In this document: piece after piece, positions 16,283-25,461 of the stretch | Layout of the letters: every line of letters starts with the position of its first letter | Position numbering within the stretch: position 1 is the stretch's first letter | Origin: Clostridia bacterium | GTDB lineage: Bacteria; Bacillota; Clostridia; UBA1212 | DNA: 64,000 nt | Assembly: GCA_017444825.1 (NCBI GenBank) | Contig: JAFSVU010000013.1 | Span: forward strand, 80,417 to 144,416 | Direction of reading: 5' to 3' | Notes under the pieces: model-generated | Databases searched by the model: none | Told to the model about the DNA's origin: nothing | Seen by the model: only the letters and a program-made list of their open reading frames with translations | Translations under genes and position numbers: made by a program

Positions 16283-16912
16283 ATGAACAATATCAAGGAG
16301 ACTGTTTCCGCGAATATATTGGCTTTGAGACTGGCTTCGGGCATGACTCAGGCTGAACTCGCCGAAAAACTGAATTATTCGGACAAGGCTGTGTCCAAGT
16401 GGGAACACGGCGAGGCTCTTCCGGACATCGGTACGCTTGCGGAAATATGCAAGCTTTTTGGTATTACGATGGATTCGCTGGTGTATGAGCCCCTCTCCGA
16501 TTTTGATAAGAAAAAAGAGGAGGAAGAGGCAGCTTCAAGGGCGGCCGAGGAAAAGCAGAGACTGAGGACCAGGGTGGTGATCACTCTTATGAGCTGCGCT
16601 CTCGTGTGGCTTGTGGCAGTGTTCGCTTTCATAGTGCTTCATTTTCCCGGCAGCGCGGACAGAGCGTGGCTTTCCTTTGTTTACGCAGTGCCTGTTTCGG
16701 CCATCGTCATGCTGGTACTGGTGAGCGTCTGGTTTAAAAGATCATTCAGGTTCGTGGCCATCACTTTGCTCGTTTGGTCCGTGCTGGCAGCGGTATATAT
16801 TTCGCTCCTGGCTTTTGCGGGCAGAAATTTCTGGTTTGTGTTCCTGCTGGGCGTGCCCGGGCAGGTGCTTATATTGCTCTGGTGGAGCATGAAGGGGGTC
16901 AGTAAAAAATGA
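16283..16912 (+). CDS. XRE-family transcriptional regulator with membrane domain
   Basis: The 209-residue protein has an N-terminal Cro/C1-type helix-turn-helix at residues 10-63 (GMTQAELAEKLNYSDKAVSKWEHG). A charged coiled stretch rich in Lys/Glu follows, then about four hydrophobic helices from residue 98 to the end. Membrane-bound XRE proteins of this layout are common in Clostridia, where they are thought to respond to an envelope or nutrient signal. The stop overlaps the next gene's start (ATGA at 16909-16912), so it is translationally coupled to the PHP gene. It may regulate itself and that gene; no operator is apparent. Confidence 0.85.
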   Translation: MNNIKETVSANILALRLASGMTQAELAEKLNYSDKAVSKWEHGEALPDIGTLAEICKLFGITMDSLVYEPLSDFDKKKEEEEAASRAAEEKQRLRTRVVITLMSCALVWLVAVFAFIVLHFPGSADRAWLSFVYAVPVSAIVMLVLVSVWFKRSFRFVAITLLVWSVLAAVYISLLAFAGRNFWFVFLLGVPGQVLILLWWSMKGVSKK

Positions 16913-17883
16913 GACCGGTCAAGCTTTTCCCCGGTGAGGGAAAGTTTTATAAAACGAATCTCCACTGCCATTCCACTTTTTCGGACGGCAGGTTTACCGT
17001 TGAGCAGCTGAAGGAAGGGTACAAGGCAAAAGGTTACAGTGCTGTGGCGTTCAGCGACCACAACACTCTGACGCCCCATAACGAGCTAACGGATGACGAG
17101 TTCATCGCCATAAACGCCACGGAGATCGATTTTAACCCCGTACCGCCTGCAGGGTCCAGGGGCTGGATCAGCGTGCCCGTCTACCATCTGAACTTCCTCT
17201 CAAAGGACAAAAACAGGACTGCTTTTATACCGTTTGACAGGGTATACGGTCTGAAAGAAGTGCAGAAGGTCATTGACGATGCTGCGGCGGACGGTTTCCT
17301 GGTTTCGTACAATCATCCCAGGTGGTCCTACCAGACTCCGGCGGATTTTGATCCTCTAAAGGGACTCTTTGGTTTTGAGGTCTTCAACACAGGCTGCGAA
17401 GTGACCATGGCGGACGGCTTCGGAGATTACGAGTACGAGGAGTATTGCAGAAGAGGCGGAACGGCCTGTCCCCTTGCGACCGACGATAATCACAACGTGG
17501 TCAAGGATTTCGATTCTCCCTATTCCGATTCCTTTGGCGGCTGGACCATGATAAAGGCGCCGGAGCTGTCGTACGAGGCCCTTTTCGAGGCCATGGAGAA
17601 CAAGAACCTGTACGCTTCAACGGGAGCGGCTTTCACAGGCGGCGAATTCTTCAGAGACGGGAACAGCATCATAGTAAAAGGCACATGCGAAGCCTGCAGC
17701 TCGGTGTTCATCCTTACCGACAGCAGGATATCGGATGCGAGACGTTCCCATAGAGACGATATATGTGAATTTCAGTTTGAAATACCGGGCGACACCGTCT
17801 GGTTCAGACTTGAACTTAAGAACAATGCGGGCGGAAGGGCGTTCACCAGGAACTACCTTTCGACGGAGATGCAGAACCTTTGA
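16909..17883 (+). CDS. PHP domain phosphoesterase-like protein
   Basis: The 324-residue protein opens with LHCHSTFSDGRFTVEQL, the first metal-binding motif of the PHP superfamily. FSDHNTLTP and later YNHPRW and ATDDNHN supply further His/Asp ligands. PHP proteins hydrolyse phosphate esters or pyrophosphate bonds with two or three metals (examples are histidinol phosphatase and the DNA polymerase III PHP domain). The C-terminal 60 residues look like a small beta domain. It is coupled to the preceding membrane-bound regulator by a four-base overlap. The substrate is unknown; it is too unlike HisK to call it histidinol phosphatase. Confidence 0.8.
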   Translation: MRPVKLFPGEGKFYKTNLHCHSTFSDGRFTVEQLKEGYKAKGYSAVAFSDHNTLTPHNELTDDEFIAINATEIDFNPVPPAGSRGWISVPVYHLNFLSKDKNRTAFIPFDRVYGLKEVQKVIDDAAADGFLVSYNHPRWSYQTPADFDPLKGLFGFEVFNTGCEVTMADGFGDYEYEEYCRRGGTACPLATDDNHNVVKDFDSPYSDSFGGWTMIKAPELSYEALFEAMENKNLYASTGAAFTGGEFFRDGNSIIVKGTCEACSSVFILTDSRISDARRSHRDDICEFQFEIPGDTVWFRLELKNNAGGRAFTRNYLSTEMQNL

Positions 17884-17938
17884 AACATAGGACACATTGG
17901 TTTTGATCTCATTTAGCCGCAAATGCGGAGGTTTATAA

Positions 17939-18715
17939 ATGGAAAACGCGCTGAGAGTGCTTAAAGTCGGTCTTTGCGTTGCGGGAGGGGCCGTTTCATA
18001 CGTGCTTTTCTTCGTGGTGCTGGGCTTTTTATCAGGACTTTTCACCGGATGGAAAAAGGAATATTTCAAGGACAGCAAATTCTACAGGTTCGTGCTGAAC
18101 AGTATGACCGGGCTGACGATCTTTCTCGGAGGAATGAGGGTAAAGGTCAAGGGCGAGAAGCTTCCCGAGGGACGTTTCGTGATCGTGGGAAACCATCGCT
18201 CCAACTGGGATCCGATAATCTCCTGGTTTATGTTCAGAAAGCATAATATCTCGTACATTTCAAAGCCTTCAAACCTTAAGATCCCGTTCTACGGACGCAT
18301 AGTGAGACGCTGCTGCTTCCTTCCGATAGACAGGGCCAGCGCCAGAAATTCCGTAAAGACCATTGACAAGGCGGCGGAGCTTATAAAGTCGGATGCGGTG
18401 AGCATTGGCGTGTATCCGGAGGGCACCAGAAGCAAGACCTGTAAACTTCTGAGGTTCCACAACGGCGTTTTCAAGATCGCACAGAAGGCAAACGTGCCGG
18501 TAGTCGTTGTATGCATAACCGGCACGGAAAAAGTGAAAGCAAACTTCCCCTGGAAGAAGACACATATCGAACTAAACGTGCTGGAGGTTATTCCGGCAGA
18601 GAAAGTTGCCGCCATGACGACTCAGGAAATTGGTAAAGAAGTGAGAGACATGCTCGGAAAGGCCCTGATAGAGGCCGGAGAGCAGCCTTATGATGAAACC
18701 GAAGAAGCCGCTTGA
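17939..18715 (+). CDS. plsC: 1-acyl-sn-glycerol-3-phosphate acyltransferase-like protein
   Basis: The 258-residue membrane-associated enzyme would transfer an acyl chain to lysophosphatidic acid in phospholipid synthesis. An N-terminal hydrophobic helix (residues 9-33) is followed by the catalytic HX4D motif as NHRSNWDP. The acceptor-binding motif appears as YPEGTRSKT, and a third block reads NVPVVVVCITGT. All four acyltransferase blocks are in order. GGAGG lies nine bases before the ATG. The gene is followed after 39 bases by a CvpA-like gene. Confidence 0.85.
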   Translation: MENALRVLKVGLCVAGGAVSYVLFFVVLGFLSGLFTGWKKEYFKDSKFYRFVLNSMTGLTIFLGGMRVKVKGEKLPEGRFVIVGNHRSNWDPIISWFMFRKHNISYISKPSNLKIPFYGRIVRRCCFLPIDRASARNSVKTIDKAAELIKSDAVSIGVYPEGTRSKTCKLLRFHNGVFKIAQKANVPVVVVCITGTEKVKANFPWKKTHIELNVLEVIPAEKVAAMTTQEIGKEVRDMLGKALIEAGEQPYDETEEAA

Positions 18716-18754
18716 GACGGGCTTTGGCAGACGAAAGAATAAGAGGGTAAAGTT

Positions 18755-20557
18755 ATGAATATCATTATTGATCTGGTTATACTGGTGGTTACATTGAGCG
18801 CGATCGCAATAGGTGTGTTCAGGTCCATGCGGAGAGGTCTCTTTTCGACTCTTCTTCACCTGGCAGGCGTTTCGATCGCAGCGATACTTTCCGGAATACT
18901 GACAGGGCTTATAGTCCATCCGCTGAACGCTCTGTTCTCAGGTGTTTTACTTAAGATCATGCCGGATGAAGTCGTAAAGCTTGTGGCGGAAAATGCGACT
19001 TTTTCGGCAATATTCGACCAGCTGGCCGGCGCGCTCCTTGCTCCGTTCATCTTTGTCATTATATTCTTCCTGTTCAAGATCGTGTTCGATATCGTCATTT
19101 TCTCCGTGGTGAGGGGCGAAAAGAGCAAGATACTGAGCTTCCCCGGAGACAAGGCTGTGGCGGCTGTTATCGGCCTGATCATCACCATTGCGGCTCTCTG
19201 GATATTCCTCATGCCTGCGGTCGGTATGATAAGGACCGGCGGACAGGTTATCACATGGCTTGACGGGAAGTACGAGGAAACACAGGCTGTGGTAGAAATT
19301 GCGCCTGAGGTCAAGTCCGTATCCAACGCGGCAGTGCTCAATGCTCGCGGAAGCATCGGAACAGGGCTTGCGGCCATCATGTACAGCAGCGACGTGGAGA
19401 CAGGCGCGTCCTTTGATCTTGCCGGTTTCTTAAGATATCTCGGGACGATGGAAAGGAGCTTTATGGTCCGCATTTATGACAGCTATTTGCAGTCCGGAAA
19501 GCTTTTTGACTCATTGGTTTCTATCGAGGTCGACGGAAAAAGAATGTCGCTTCCGAAACAGGTAAAACCGATCACGTCCATGGTCGATTCGGTCATGAAA
19601 CTTGCCAATATAGGAAAGAGCGGCTCGGATGAATCTGCAGGCGGAATAACCAAGCAGGACCTTTCCGACACATTCAGGTCTCTTGCCAAGGACATTGCCG
19701 AGGCAGACCTGGTGGCGTCGGTGCTGAGCGATGAGATGAAGACAGCGGCCGCAAAGTGGAAAAACGGCGAGACCTATCTGGGAACGAAGCTCATTGACGG
19801 ACAGAGCAAGACGGACGACCTTATGATGGGCCTTATCGACTGCATCGAAGGCGCAGATCAAAAAGGCATATCCGACATCCTTACGTTTGCTGCGGACGTT
19901 ACCGACCTTATACCGGACAGCGTTCTCAACGGGAGCGGAAGCAAGGATCCGAAGGAACTTATGCCCGAAGGATACAGCGAAGAAGACCTGCCTTCCTGGT
20001 TCAAGCCCGAGAATTACCCCAATGGCCTCAAGGAGGAATATCTTCCCGAAGGCTGCTCCCTTTCGGAGTTCCCGGAGGGCTTTGTGGATGATTTTAACCG
20101 TCTGATACTGAAAAACAAGCAGGACGAGAACAAGTCGCTTCTGGCTGAATTCGATATGAAAGCCGCGGTAAAGGTGGTAAACACCTCCCTTGAAAACGAG
20201 ACCATGCTTCCTTTCTCCGAGGCCGCCATTAAGTGGGTGCTTACAAGACTTGCCGAGTCCGTGAATTCGGACGCTTCCGAGGAGATATCCAGGATCACGC
20301 TGGACAACGCAGACAAGAAGGACATCAAAGAACTCGAGGATATGATGGACAGAATGGTGGAAAAGGTCCTCTCCATCCAGGATAAACTCATCGAAGGCAC
20401 CGCGCTCACAAGAGAGGAAGAGGACGTGTTCCTGGACGCCATGGAGGAACTCAAAACCAATGGTATCGTCGGTGAGGCAATAACCAAGATCCACGGCGAC
20501 GCCCTGAAGAACAGAGAACAGAAGCAGGCAGAGCCTCTGCCTGAGACAGAAGGCTGA
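18755..20557 (+). CDS. CvpA-like membrane protein with long C-terminal domain
   Basis: This 600-residue protein has four hydrophobic helices in its first 170 residues (for example LVILVVTLSAIAIGVF and FIFVIIFFLFKIVF). They resemble the CvpA/colicin V production family. The remaining 430 residues are mostly soluble, charged and helical, without a motif I recognise. They include the acidic unit PEGYSEEDLPSWFKPENYPN, repeated loosely as PEGCSLSEFPEGF. The usual CvpA protein is 160-200 residues, so this is a long extended form. Its function is unknown; relatives are linked to envelope homeostasis. It lies between plsC and a sugar isomerase gene with short spacers. Confidence 0.6.
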   Translation: MNIIIDLVILVVTLSAIAIGVFRSMRRGLFSTLLHLAGVSIAAILSGILTGLIVHPLNALFSGVLLKIMPDEVVKLVAENATFSAIFDQLAGALLAPFIFVIIFFLFKIVFDIVIFSVVRGEKSKILSFPGDKAVAAVIGLIITIAALWIFLMPAVGMIRTGGQVITWLDGKYEETQAVVEIAPEVKSVSNAAVLNARGSIGTGLAAIMYSSDVETGASFDLAGFLRYLGTMERSFMVRIYDSYLQSGKLFDSLVSIEVDGKRMSLPKQVKPITSMVDSVMKLANIGKSGSDESAGGITKQDLSDTFRSLAKDIAEADLVASVLSDEMKTAAAKWKNGETYLGTKLIDGQSKTDDLMMGLIDCIEGADQKGISDILTFAADVTDLIPDSVLNGSGSKDPKELMPEGYSEEDLPSWFKPENYPNGLKEEYLPEGCSLSEFPEGFVDDFNRLILKNKQDENKSLLAEFDMKAAVKVVNTSLENETMLPFSEAAIKWVLTRLAESVNSDASEEISRITLDNADKKDIKELEDMMDRMVEKVLSIQDKLIEGTALTREEEDVFLDAMEELKTNGIVGEAITKIHGDALKNREQKQAEPLPETEG

Positions 20558-20579
20558 CAGGCCGCTTACGGAGGCTAAC

Positions 20580-21404
20580 ATGAAAATTTCTTATTCGACA
20601 CTTGGCTGCCCCGACTGGAGCTTCAGCGAGATATTCGCCACCGCGAAGGACCTTGGTTACGACGGAGTGGAGATCCGGGGCATCAAAAAGGAGCTTTATG
20701 CGCCTGACATCCCTGAGTTCTGCGACGGAAAACTGGAAGGGACTCTTGCGACCCTAAAGAGGCTTAAAGTGAACATTCCGATACTCACCACGGGTATCTG
20801 TGTCAGGGACTACGGGACAGACGAGGCCGGTGACGAGGCCATGAGGCAGGACGCCGAAAGGTATGCAGTGCTCGCGGAGAAGCTTGGCGTTAAGTACATC
20901 AGGATCCTTGGTGACAAGGACATCATGCCTCAGGGAAACGTTGACGACGGCAGGGTCGAGACTGCGCTCCGGGATTTCATCGAAAAAACGAAGGACAAAG
21001 GCGCTGTTTTCCTTCTTGAGACTAACGGCGTCTACGGCGACACGGCCCGTCTTGCGAAAATTATCGCCAATGTAGGCAATGACAGGCTTCAGGCCCTCTG
21101 GGATATCCACCACCCTTACAGGTTCTTCAAGGAATCCATCGAGGAGTCATACAAAAACATCGAGCCCTTCATAAGGCACGTCCACGTTAAAGATTCGGTC
21201 ATCACCGGCTCGAACCGGGTGGTCCGCTACAGAATGACCGGAAAGGGCGACATACCGGTGAAAGAGGCTGTTGCGATCCTGAAATCAAACGGCTACGACG
21301 GCTTCCTGTCCCTTGAGTGGGTGAAGCGCTGGTGCGCGGATCTGGAGGAGCCCGGCATAGTTTTCGTGCAGTACATCAACCACATGCGCAGGCTTCTTAA
21401 GTGA
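20580..21404 (+). CDS. Sugar phosphate isomerase/epimerase (xylose isomerase-like TIM barrel)
   Basis: The 274-residue protein has the AP endonuclease 2/xylose isomerase-like barrel. It opens MKISYSTLGCPDWSFSE, and metal ligands probably come from LLETNGV, ALWDIHHP, HVHVKD and LSLEWVK. Members interconvert keto-sugars, inososes or sugar acids using a divalent metal. ACGGAGG lies five bases before the start. Two paralogs occur at 23751 and 37845. The substrate cannot be told from sequence. Confidence 0.82.
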   Translation: MKISYSTLGCPDWSFSEIFATAKDLGYDGVEIRGIKKELYAPDIPEFCDGKLEGTLATLKRLKVNIPILTTGICVRDYGTDEAGDEAMRQDAERYAVLAEKLGVKYIRILGDKDIMPQGNVDDGRVETALRDFIEKTKDKGAVFLLETNGVYGDTARLAKIIANVGNDRLQALWDIHHPYRFFKESIEESYKNIEPFIRHVHVKDSVITGSNRVVRYRMTGKGDIPVKEAVAILKSNGYDGFLSLEWVKRWCADLEEPGIVFVQYINHMRRLLK

Positions 21405-21413
21405 GTGATTGAA

Positions 21414-21980
21414 ATGAGGCTTCGTGAAAGGATAAAAGCAATATTCGGCGACGGTTCGAAAAAAAGCAGCCTCATAAAGACCGGATGCGTTCTTTTGGCG
21501 CTTCTCATCGCCAATGCCGTCATAGCCATACCGTTTATCATTTCGGGTGAGTTGAGAGAGCTGACAGCCATCGGCCTTGCCCTCAGGATAACAGGCTTTA
21601 CGGTTTCGGCGATCTGGCTTGCGGCGATAGTTGCGGGCAGACTGAAGAAGGCGGAGAGCATACTCCGGGGTCTTTTCTTCTATGGGCTTCTCGGGATACT
21701 GTTTTTTGCGATCGCTCTCATTGCCAAGCTGGCCGCGGGGCAGCAGGCGGGATTTGCAGTCCAATCGGTGTTCGACTGGTTCTCGGTGGCGCAGCGTCCA
21801 TTGGCGTACGTCATGCAGCCGCTTATAGGAATGTCGGAGTTTTACTCGAAGGGGATCATATTCGGACTGCTTACGGTCTCATCGGGAATAGCGGCAAGGA
21901 GCGTCTTAAACCAGAAGCAATTCGAAAAAAAGATGGCAGAGAAGGAACAATTTGAGGTTGAAAGCAAAAAAAGTACTTGA
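21414..21980 (+). CDS. Small integral membrane protein, unknown function
   Basis: The 188-residue protein has about four hydrophobic helices (for example CVLLALLIANAVIAIPFII and FFYGLLGILFFAIALIAKLAA). It ends in a charged tail (EKKMAEKEQFEVESKKST). I recognise no family. An in-frame GTG at 21405 directly follows the previous stop; I prefer the ATG at 21414, although neither has a strong ribosome binding site. It is tightly coupled to the upstream isomerase gene. The secG promoter overlaps its stop codon. Confidence 0.55.
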   Translation: MRLRERIKAIFGDGSKKSSLIKTGCVLLALLIANAVIAIPFIISGELRELTAIGLALRITGFTVSAIWLAAIVAGRLKKAESILRGLFFYGLLGILFFAIALIAKLAAGQQAGFAVQSVFDWFSVAQRPLAYVMQPLIGMSEFYSKGIIFGLLTVSSGIAARSVLNQKQFEKKMAEKEQFEVESKKST

Positions 21981-22004
21981 AAAGGCTCAAAAATGTGATA
22001 CAAT
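21977..22004 (+). promoter_or_regulatory. Promoter of secG
   Basis: TTGAAA (21977-21982), a 16-base spacer and TACAAT (21999-22004) lie 33 bases before the secG ATG. Confidence 0.75.
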
Positions 22005-22036
22005 GGCTTGGCTGATTAACCGGAGGTGTCAGAAAA

Positions 22037-22282
22037 ATGTTAGCATTAAAAATAGTTCTCGGAATAGTTTACGTTTTGATCTGCATCGCACTCGTGGTGC
22101 TTACGCTTCTTCAGGAGTCTAAAGAAAGCGGCGTTTCCGCTCTCGGCGGAGTTGAAACTTCAATGTTCGATAAGAAGAACGGCACAAAGGAAGCTTTTCT
22201 TGCAAGAGCTACCGTTGCGCTCGGCATTATCTTTGCCATCGTTGCCATCGTTCTTACAGTCATCAGCACATACCTGAAGTGA
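22037..22282 (+). CDS. secG: Preprotein translocase subunit SecG
   Basis: The 81-residue protein has the two-helix SecG layout. A first helix (ALKIVLGIVYVLICIALVVLTLLQ) precedes the loop with ESGVSALGG and a phenylalanine-containing MFDKKNG segment, and a second helix is at residues 55-78. SecG is the accessory subunit of the SecYEG channel and aids SecA-driven export. CGGAGGTG lies ten bases before the ATG. It has its own promoter and a strong terminator. secE, at 30485, and secA, at 25520, are elsewhere in this window. Confidence 0.93.
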   Translation: MLALKIVLGIVYVLICIALVVLTLLQESKESGVSALGGVETSMFDKKNGTKEAFLARATVALGIIFAIVAIVLTVISTYLK

Positions 22283-22323
22283 AAAAGCGTGCCGGCGCGC
22301 CTGCCGGTATGACGTTAAATTAT

Positions 22324-22365
22324 AGAACTGCGGTTTGAAGTTTTTTGGTCCGCAGTTCTTTTTTG
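22324..22365 (+). terminator. Terminator of secG
   Basis: AGAACTGCGG pairs with CCGCAGTTCT across a 16-base T-rich loop and is followed by TTTTTT. Confidence 0.92.
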
Positions 22366-22445
22366 CGCTTTTACGGGCCCGGACACGGCCCTTTTTGCCA
22401 CGTACCTTTGCCTGAACGTTGCCCCGGTGCGGGCCTTTGGCGCTA

Positions 22446-22474
22446 TTGACAGAAAGGGCTCATTTTAATAAAAT
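22446..22474 (+). promoter_or_regulatory. Promoter of prfB
   Basis: A perfect TTGACA (22446-22451), a 17-base spacer and TAAAAT (22469-22474) lie 63 bases before the prfB start. Confidence 0.85.
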
Positions 22475-22536
22475 ATAAAAGACTTTGCCGTATCCGGTCA
22501 AAGTCAAAAAATTCATAATATCGGAGATGATGATAT

Positions 22537-23671
22537 ATGTTTGAACTGGATCAATACAGCTTAGAGCTACCTTCCATGCAGAAAAATTTATATGATTTGA
22601 GGGATTCACTTTGACACGGAAGGGATGTCAAACAGAGTAGAAGAACTGGAAAACAAAGCCACAGAGCCCGGATTCTGGAACGATTCTTCAAAGTCCCAGG
22701 AAGTGCTCAAAGAAATTAAATTACTGAAAGAAAAACTATCCAAGATCAAAAAACTCGAGGACCTCTATGAGGAGATCGAGCTTATGATCGTGCTCGGAAA
22801 CGAAGAAAACGATGCGGATGCGCCGGCTCAGGTGGCCGCGGAGATTGAAAAGTTCAACGCGGAGCTTGAAGTGCTGCGCCTTGAGACCCTTCTCACCGGC
22901 GAATACGACGCAAACAACGCCATCGTGAACATCCACCCGGGTGCCGGAGGTACGGAAGCTCAGGACTGGGCCCAGATGCTTATGAGAATGTATATGCGCT
23001 GGGGCGAGGCTCATGAGTATACCGTAAAGGTGCTGGACCTGCTGGACGGAGACGAGGCCGGAATAAAGAGCGCCACCCTTCAATTTGAGGGCTTAAACGC
23101 TTACGGCTTCTTAAGAAGCGAGCACGGCGTTCACAGACTGGTTAGATTTTCACCCTACAACGCGGCGGGAAAGAGACAGACGTCCTTTGCTTCCGTTGAA
23201 GTCATGCCGGAGATCGACGACACCATCAAGATCGAGATAAGGCCCGAAGAAGTCGATATCTCATATTTCAGATCCAGCGGTGCCGGCGGCCAGCACATCA
23301 ACAAAACAGATACCGCCTGCCGCATCGTGCACAAGCCTACGGGCATCATGGTGTCCTGCCAGACAGAGCGCTCCCAGTCCCAGAACAGGGAATATGCGAT
23401 GCGCATGCTCATGTCAAAGCTCTTTGATATCAAGCGCAGGGAGAACGAGGAACTGACCAATGAGCTCAAAGGCGAGCAGGGCGACATTGCTTTCGGCAAC
23501 GCCATCCGCTCCTACGTGTTCTGCCCCTACACATTGGTTAAAGACAGGCGCACGAGCTACGAGGATTCCAACGTCCAGAAGGTGGTCGACGGAGGCATTG
23601 ACGGCTTCATCAACGCATTCCTTGCCGATGAGTTCAACAAGAAGGCAGGGGGCGTAAATAAAAACGCATAA
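22537..23671 (+). CDS. prfB: Peptide chain release factor 2, with programmed +1 frameshift
   Basis: RF2 recognises UGA and UAA and triggers peptide release. Translation starts at ATG 22537 ([20 protein letters not shown]) and reads 25 codons to an in-frame TGA at 22612-22614. The sequence TTGAGGGATTCACTTTGAC around it matches the conserved RF2 autoregulatory slip site: an internal Shine-Dalgarno-like AGGG, CTT in the P site, then TGA C. A +1 shift on CTT continues in the frame of 22613-23671. The second part carries GGQ as [13 protein letters not shown], and the SPF-type tripeptide appears as RFSPY. The combined product is about 377 residues. Low RF2 would favour frameshifting, so the gene senses its own product. 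The first-frame ATG has GGAG about ten bases upstream. Confidence 0.96.
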
Positions 23672-23675
23672 CGGA

Positions 23676-23714
23676 TGAGACAAGCATTCCGCCTTACCGG
23701 CGGGATGCTCGTTT
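23676..23714 (+). terminator. Probable terminator of prfB
   Basis: AAGCATTCCGCC pairs imperfectly with GGCGGGATGCTC over a short loop and is followed by GTTTGC. The T tract is weak. Confidence 0.55.
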
Positions 23715-23750
23715 GCTACTATGAATATTGCGGTTTAACCAGGAGGAATT

Positions 23751-24716
23751 ATGAAAATAGGAATTATCAGCGTCCTTTTAAGCGACCTTCCGACTGCCGA
23801 GGCCATGAAATATCTCGCGGACGCGGGAGCACAGATGGTCGAAATAGGCTGCGGCGGCTACCCGGGCAACGCCCACTGCAAACCCGAGATCCTTCTCCAC
23901 GACGAAAAAGCCTTCGATGAGTTCAAAAGGGCGGTCTACGGCAACGGCCTCGAGATCAGCGCCTTCAGCTGCCACGGAAACCCGGTCCACCCGAACAAGG
24001 AGATCGCCAAAAAGTTCCACGACGAGTTCATCAACACGATCCTCATGTGCGAAAAGATGGGTGTTGACACCATCATAGGCTTCTCCGGCTGCCCCGGCGA
24101 TTCCCCCGATTCCCGCTATCCGAACTGGGTAACATGCGCATGGCCCGACGACTACCTCGCAATACTTGATTACCAGTGGAACGAGGTCCTCATCCCCTAC
24201 TGGAAGGAGGTCGCGGCATTTGCGGAGGCTCACGGCGTGAAAAAGATCGCTTTTGAGATGCACCCCGGCTTCTGCGTATACAATCCCGAGACCCTTCTCC
24301 GTCTGAGAAAGGCCGTAGGACCAGTGATCGGCGCAAACCTCGATCCTTCACACCTTGTATGGCAGGGCATTGACGTGCCTGAGGCGATCAGATACCTTGG
24401 CGACGCGGTATTCTACGTTCACGGCAAGGACGTCAGGGTCGACAAAGCCAATGTGGCCAAAAACGGTGTCCTCGACACGAAGCACTACAGCGACGTTCTG
24501 AACCGCTCCTGGGTATTCAGGACTCTCGGCTACGGCAATGACTACACCTACTGGAAGGACATCGTCAGCATGCTCCGCACCGTGGGCTACGACGGCGTCA
24601 TCTCCATCGAGCACGAGGACAGCCTCATGAGCCCGAAGGAAGGTCTCAGGAAGGCCATCGCGTTTCTTAAAGAGGTTTTGATAGAGGAGAAGCCGGGAGA
24701 GATGTTCTGGGCTTGA
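23751..24716 (+). CDS. Sugar phosphate isomerase/epimerase (TIM barrel)
   Basis: The 321-residue protein is a second xylose isomerase-like barrel. Expected metal ligands occur in order: FEMHPGF (Glu), NLDPSHLVW (Asp/His), FYVHGKD and ISIEHED (Glu). The WQGIDVPEAIRYLG region and the overall length resemble inosose isomerase/dehydratase-type enzymes in sugar or inositol catabolism. AGGAGG lies six bases before the ATG. Repeat E begins just after its stop codon. It has no sugar transporter or kinase neighbour, so the pathway is unknown. Confidence 0.82.
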   Translation: MKIGIISVLLSDLPTAEAMKYLADAGAQMVEIGCGGYPGNAHCKPEILLHDEKAFDEFKRAVYGNGLEISAFSCHGNPVHPNKEIAKKFHDEFINTILMCEKMGVDTIIGFSGCPGDSPDSRYPNWVTCAWPDDYLAILDYQWNEVLIPYWKEVAAFAEAHGVKKIAFEMHPGFCVYNPETLLRLRKAVGPVIGANLDPSHLVWQGIDVPEAIRYLGDAVFYVHGKDVRVDKANVAKNGVLDTKHYSDVLNRSWVFRTLGYGNDYTYWKDIVSMLRTVGYDGVISIEHEDSLMSPKEGLRKAIAFLKEVLIEEKPGEMFWA

Positions 24717-24836
24717 TTAGGCTAAAGGGAGTGCCGCTCAAGTAATAAGTAAAAGGTAACAGGTAATAAGTAAGAAGTAATAGGTGGGCTGCGCCGGGGA
24801 GTGCCGCCCAAGGTAATAAGTGCAGGGTAACAGGGC
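24716..24836 (+). repeat. Composite heptamer/GTGCCG repeat, locus E
   Basis: Starting at the isomerase stop, GGGAGTGCCGCTCAA is followed by GTAATAA, GTAAAAG, GTAACAG, GTAATAA, GTAAGAA and GTAATAG heptamers. A GGGCTGCGCC stretch and a second GGGAGTGCCGCCCAAGGT module follow. The block runs into the start codon region of the next gene. Confidence 0.9.
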
Positions 24837-24837
24837 T

Positions 24838-25416
24838 ATGGCTGATTTTTTTGCGTTTATCAACAGAATGAAGTACATAAACCGCTGGGGGCTTATGCGG
24901 AACACCGTTCCGGATGACCTTCAGGAGCACTGCTTCCAGACGGCGGTGATCGCCCATGCATTGGCGTTGATCGACGGGAAGTTTTTCGGAGGAAAGCTGA
25001 ACCCCGAGAAGGCGGCTGTGTATGCGCTCTATCATGACGCTCCCGAGACCATTACGGGCGACATGCCCACGCCGGTCAAATACTTCAATGCCGGTATGCG
25101 GGAGAGCTACAGGGAGATCGAGGACGCCGCGAAAGAGAGGCTTTTAGGCATGCTTCCGGAGGAGCTTCGGGATGATTACAGGGCCATAATCGGCTTCGAG
25201 GAAGAGGATGCGGACTACGCCCGGATCGTCAAGGCCGCGGACAAGATAACCGCGTACATAAAGTGCGTCGAGGAGGAAAACTCGGGGAATGCGGATTTCA
25301 GAAGCGCCCGGGAGTCTCTCAAGAAGACCATAGACGGACTGGATATGGCTTGCGTGAGTTACTTTATGGAGAATTTCGCCGAAGGCTTCGGAAAGACGCT
25401 GGACGAGATGCATTGA
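24838..25416 (+). CDS. HD-domain phosphohydrolase, YfbR-like 5'-deoxynucleotidase
   Basis: The 192-residue protein has the HD hydrolase motifs of YfbR-like nucleotidases: EHCFQTAVIAHAL (first His), YHDAPETITGDMPTP (His-Asp pair), and a later DADYARIVKAADKITAYI. E. coli YfbR removes phosphate from deoxynucleoside 5'-monophosphates; the same reaction is likely here. I used the ATG at 24838. An in-frame GTG lies 18 bases earlier, inside repeat E. The only ribosome binding candidates are AGGGT and CAGGG contributed by the repeat itself. Confidence 0.8.
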   Translation: MADFFAFINRMKYINRWGLMRNTVPDDLQEHCFQTAVIAHALALIDGKFFGGKLNPEKAAVYALYHDAPETITGDMPTPVKYFNAGMRESYREIEDAAKERLLGMLPEELRDDYRAIIGFEEEDADYARIVKAADKITAYIKCVEEENSGNADFRSARESLKKTIDGLDMACVSYFMENFAEGFGKTLDEMH

Positions 25417-25461
25417 CGGCGGATTGTTTAAAATTTTAAGCAACAGTCCATTTTAGGACAC

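Noticed and set aside
24720..24835. CRISPR array among the heptamer repeats
   Set aside because: Units are seven bases long and degenerate, without constant 23-37 base repeats or unique spacers, and there are no cas genes.
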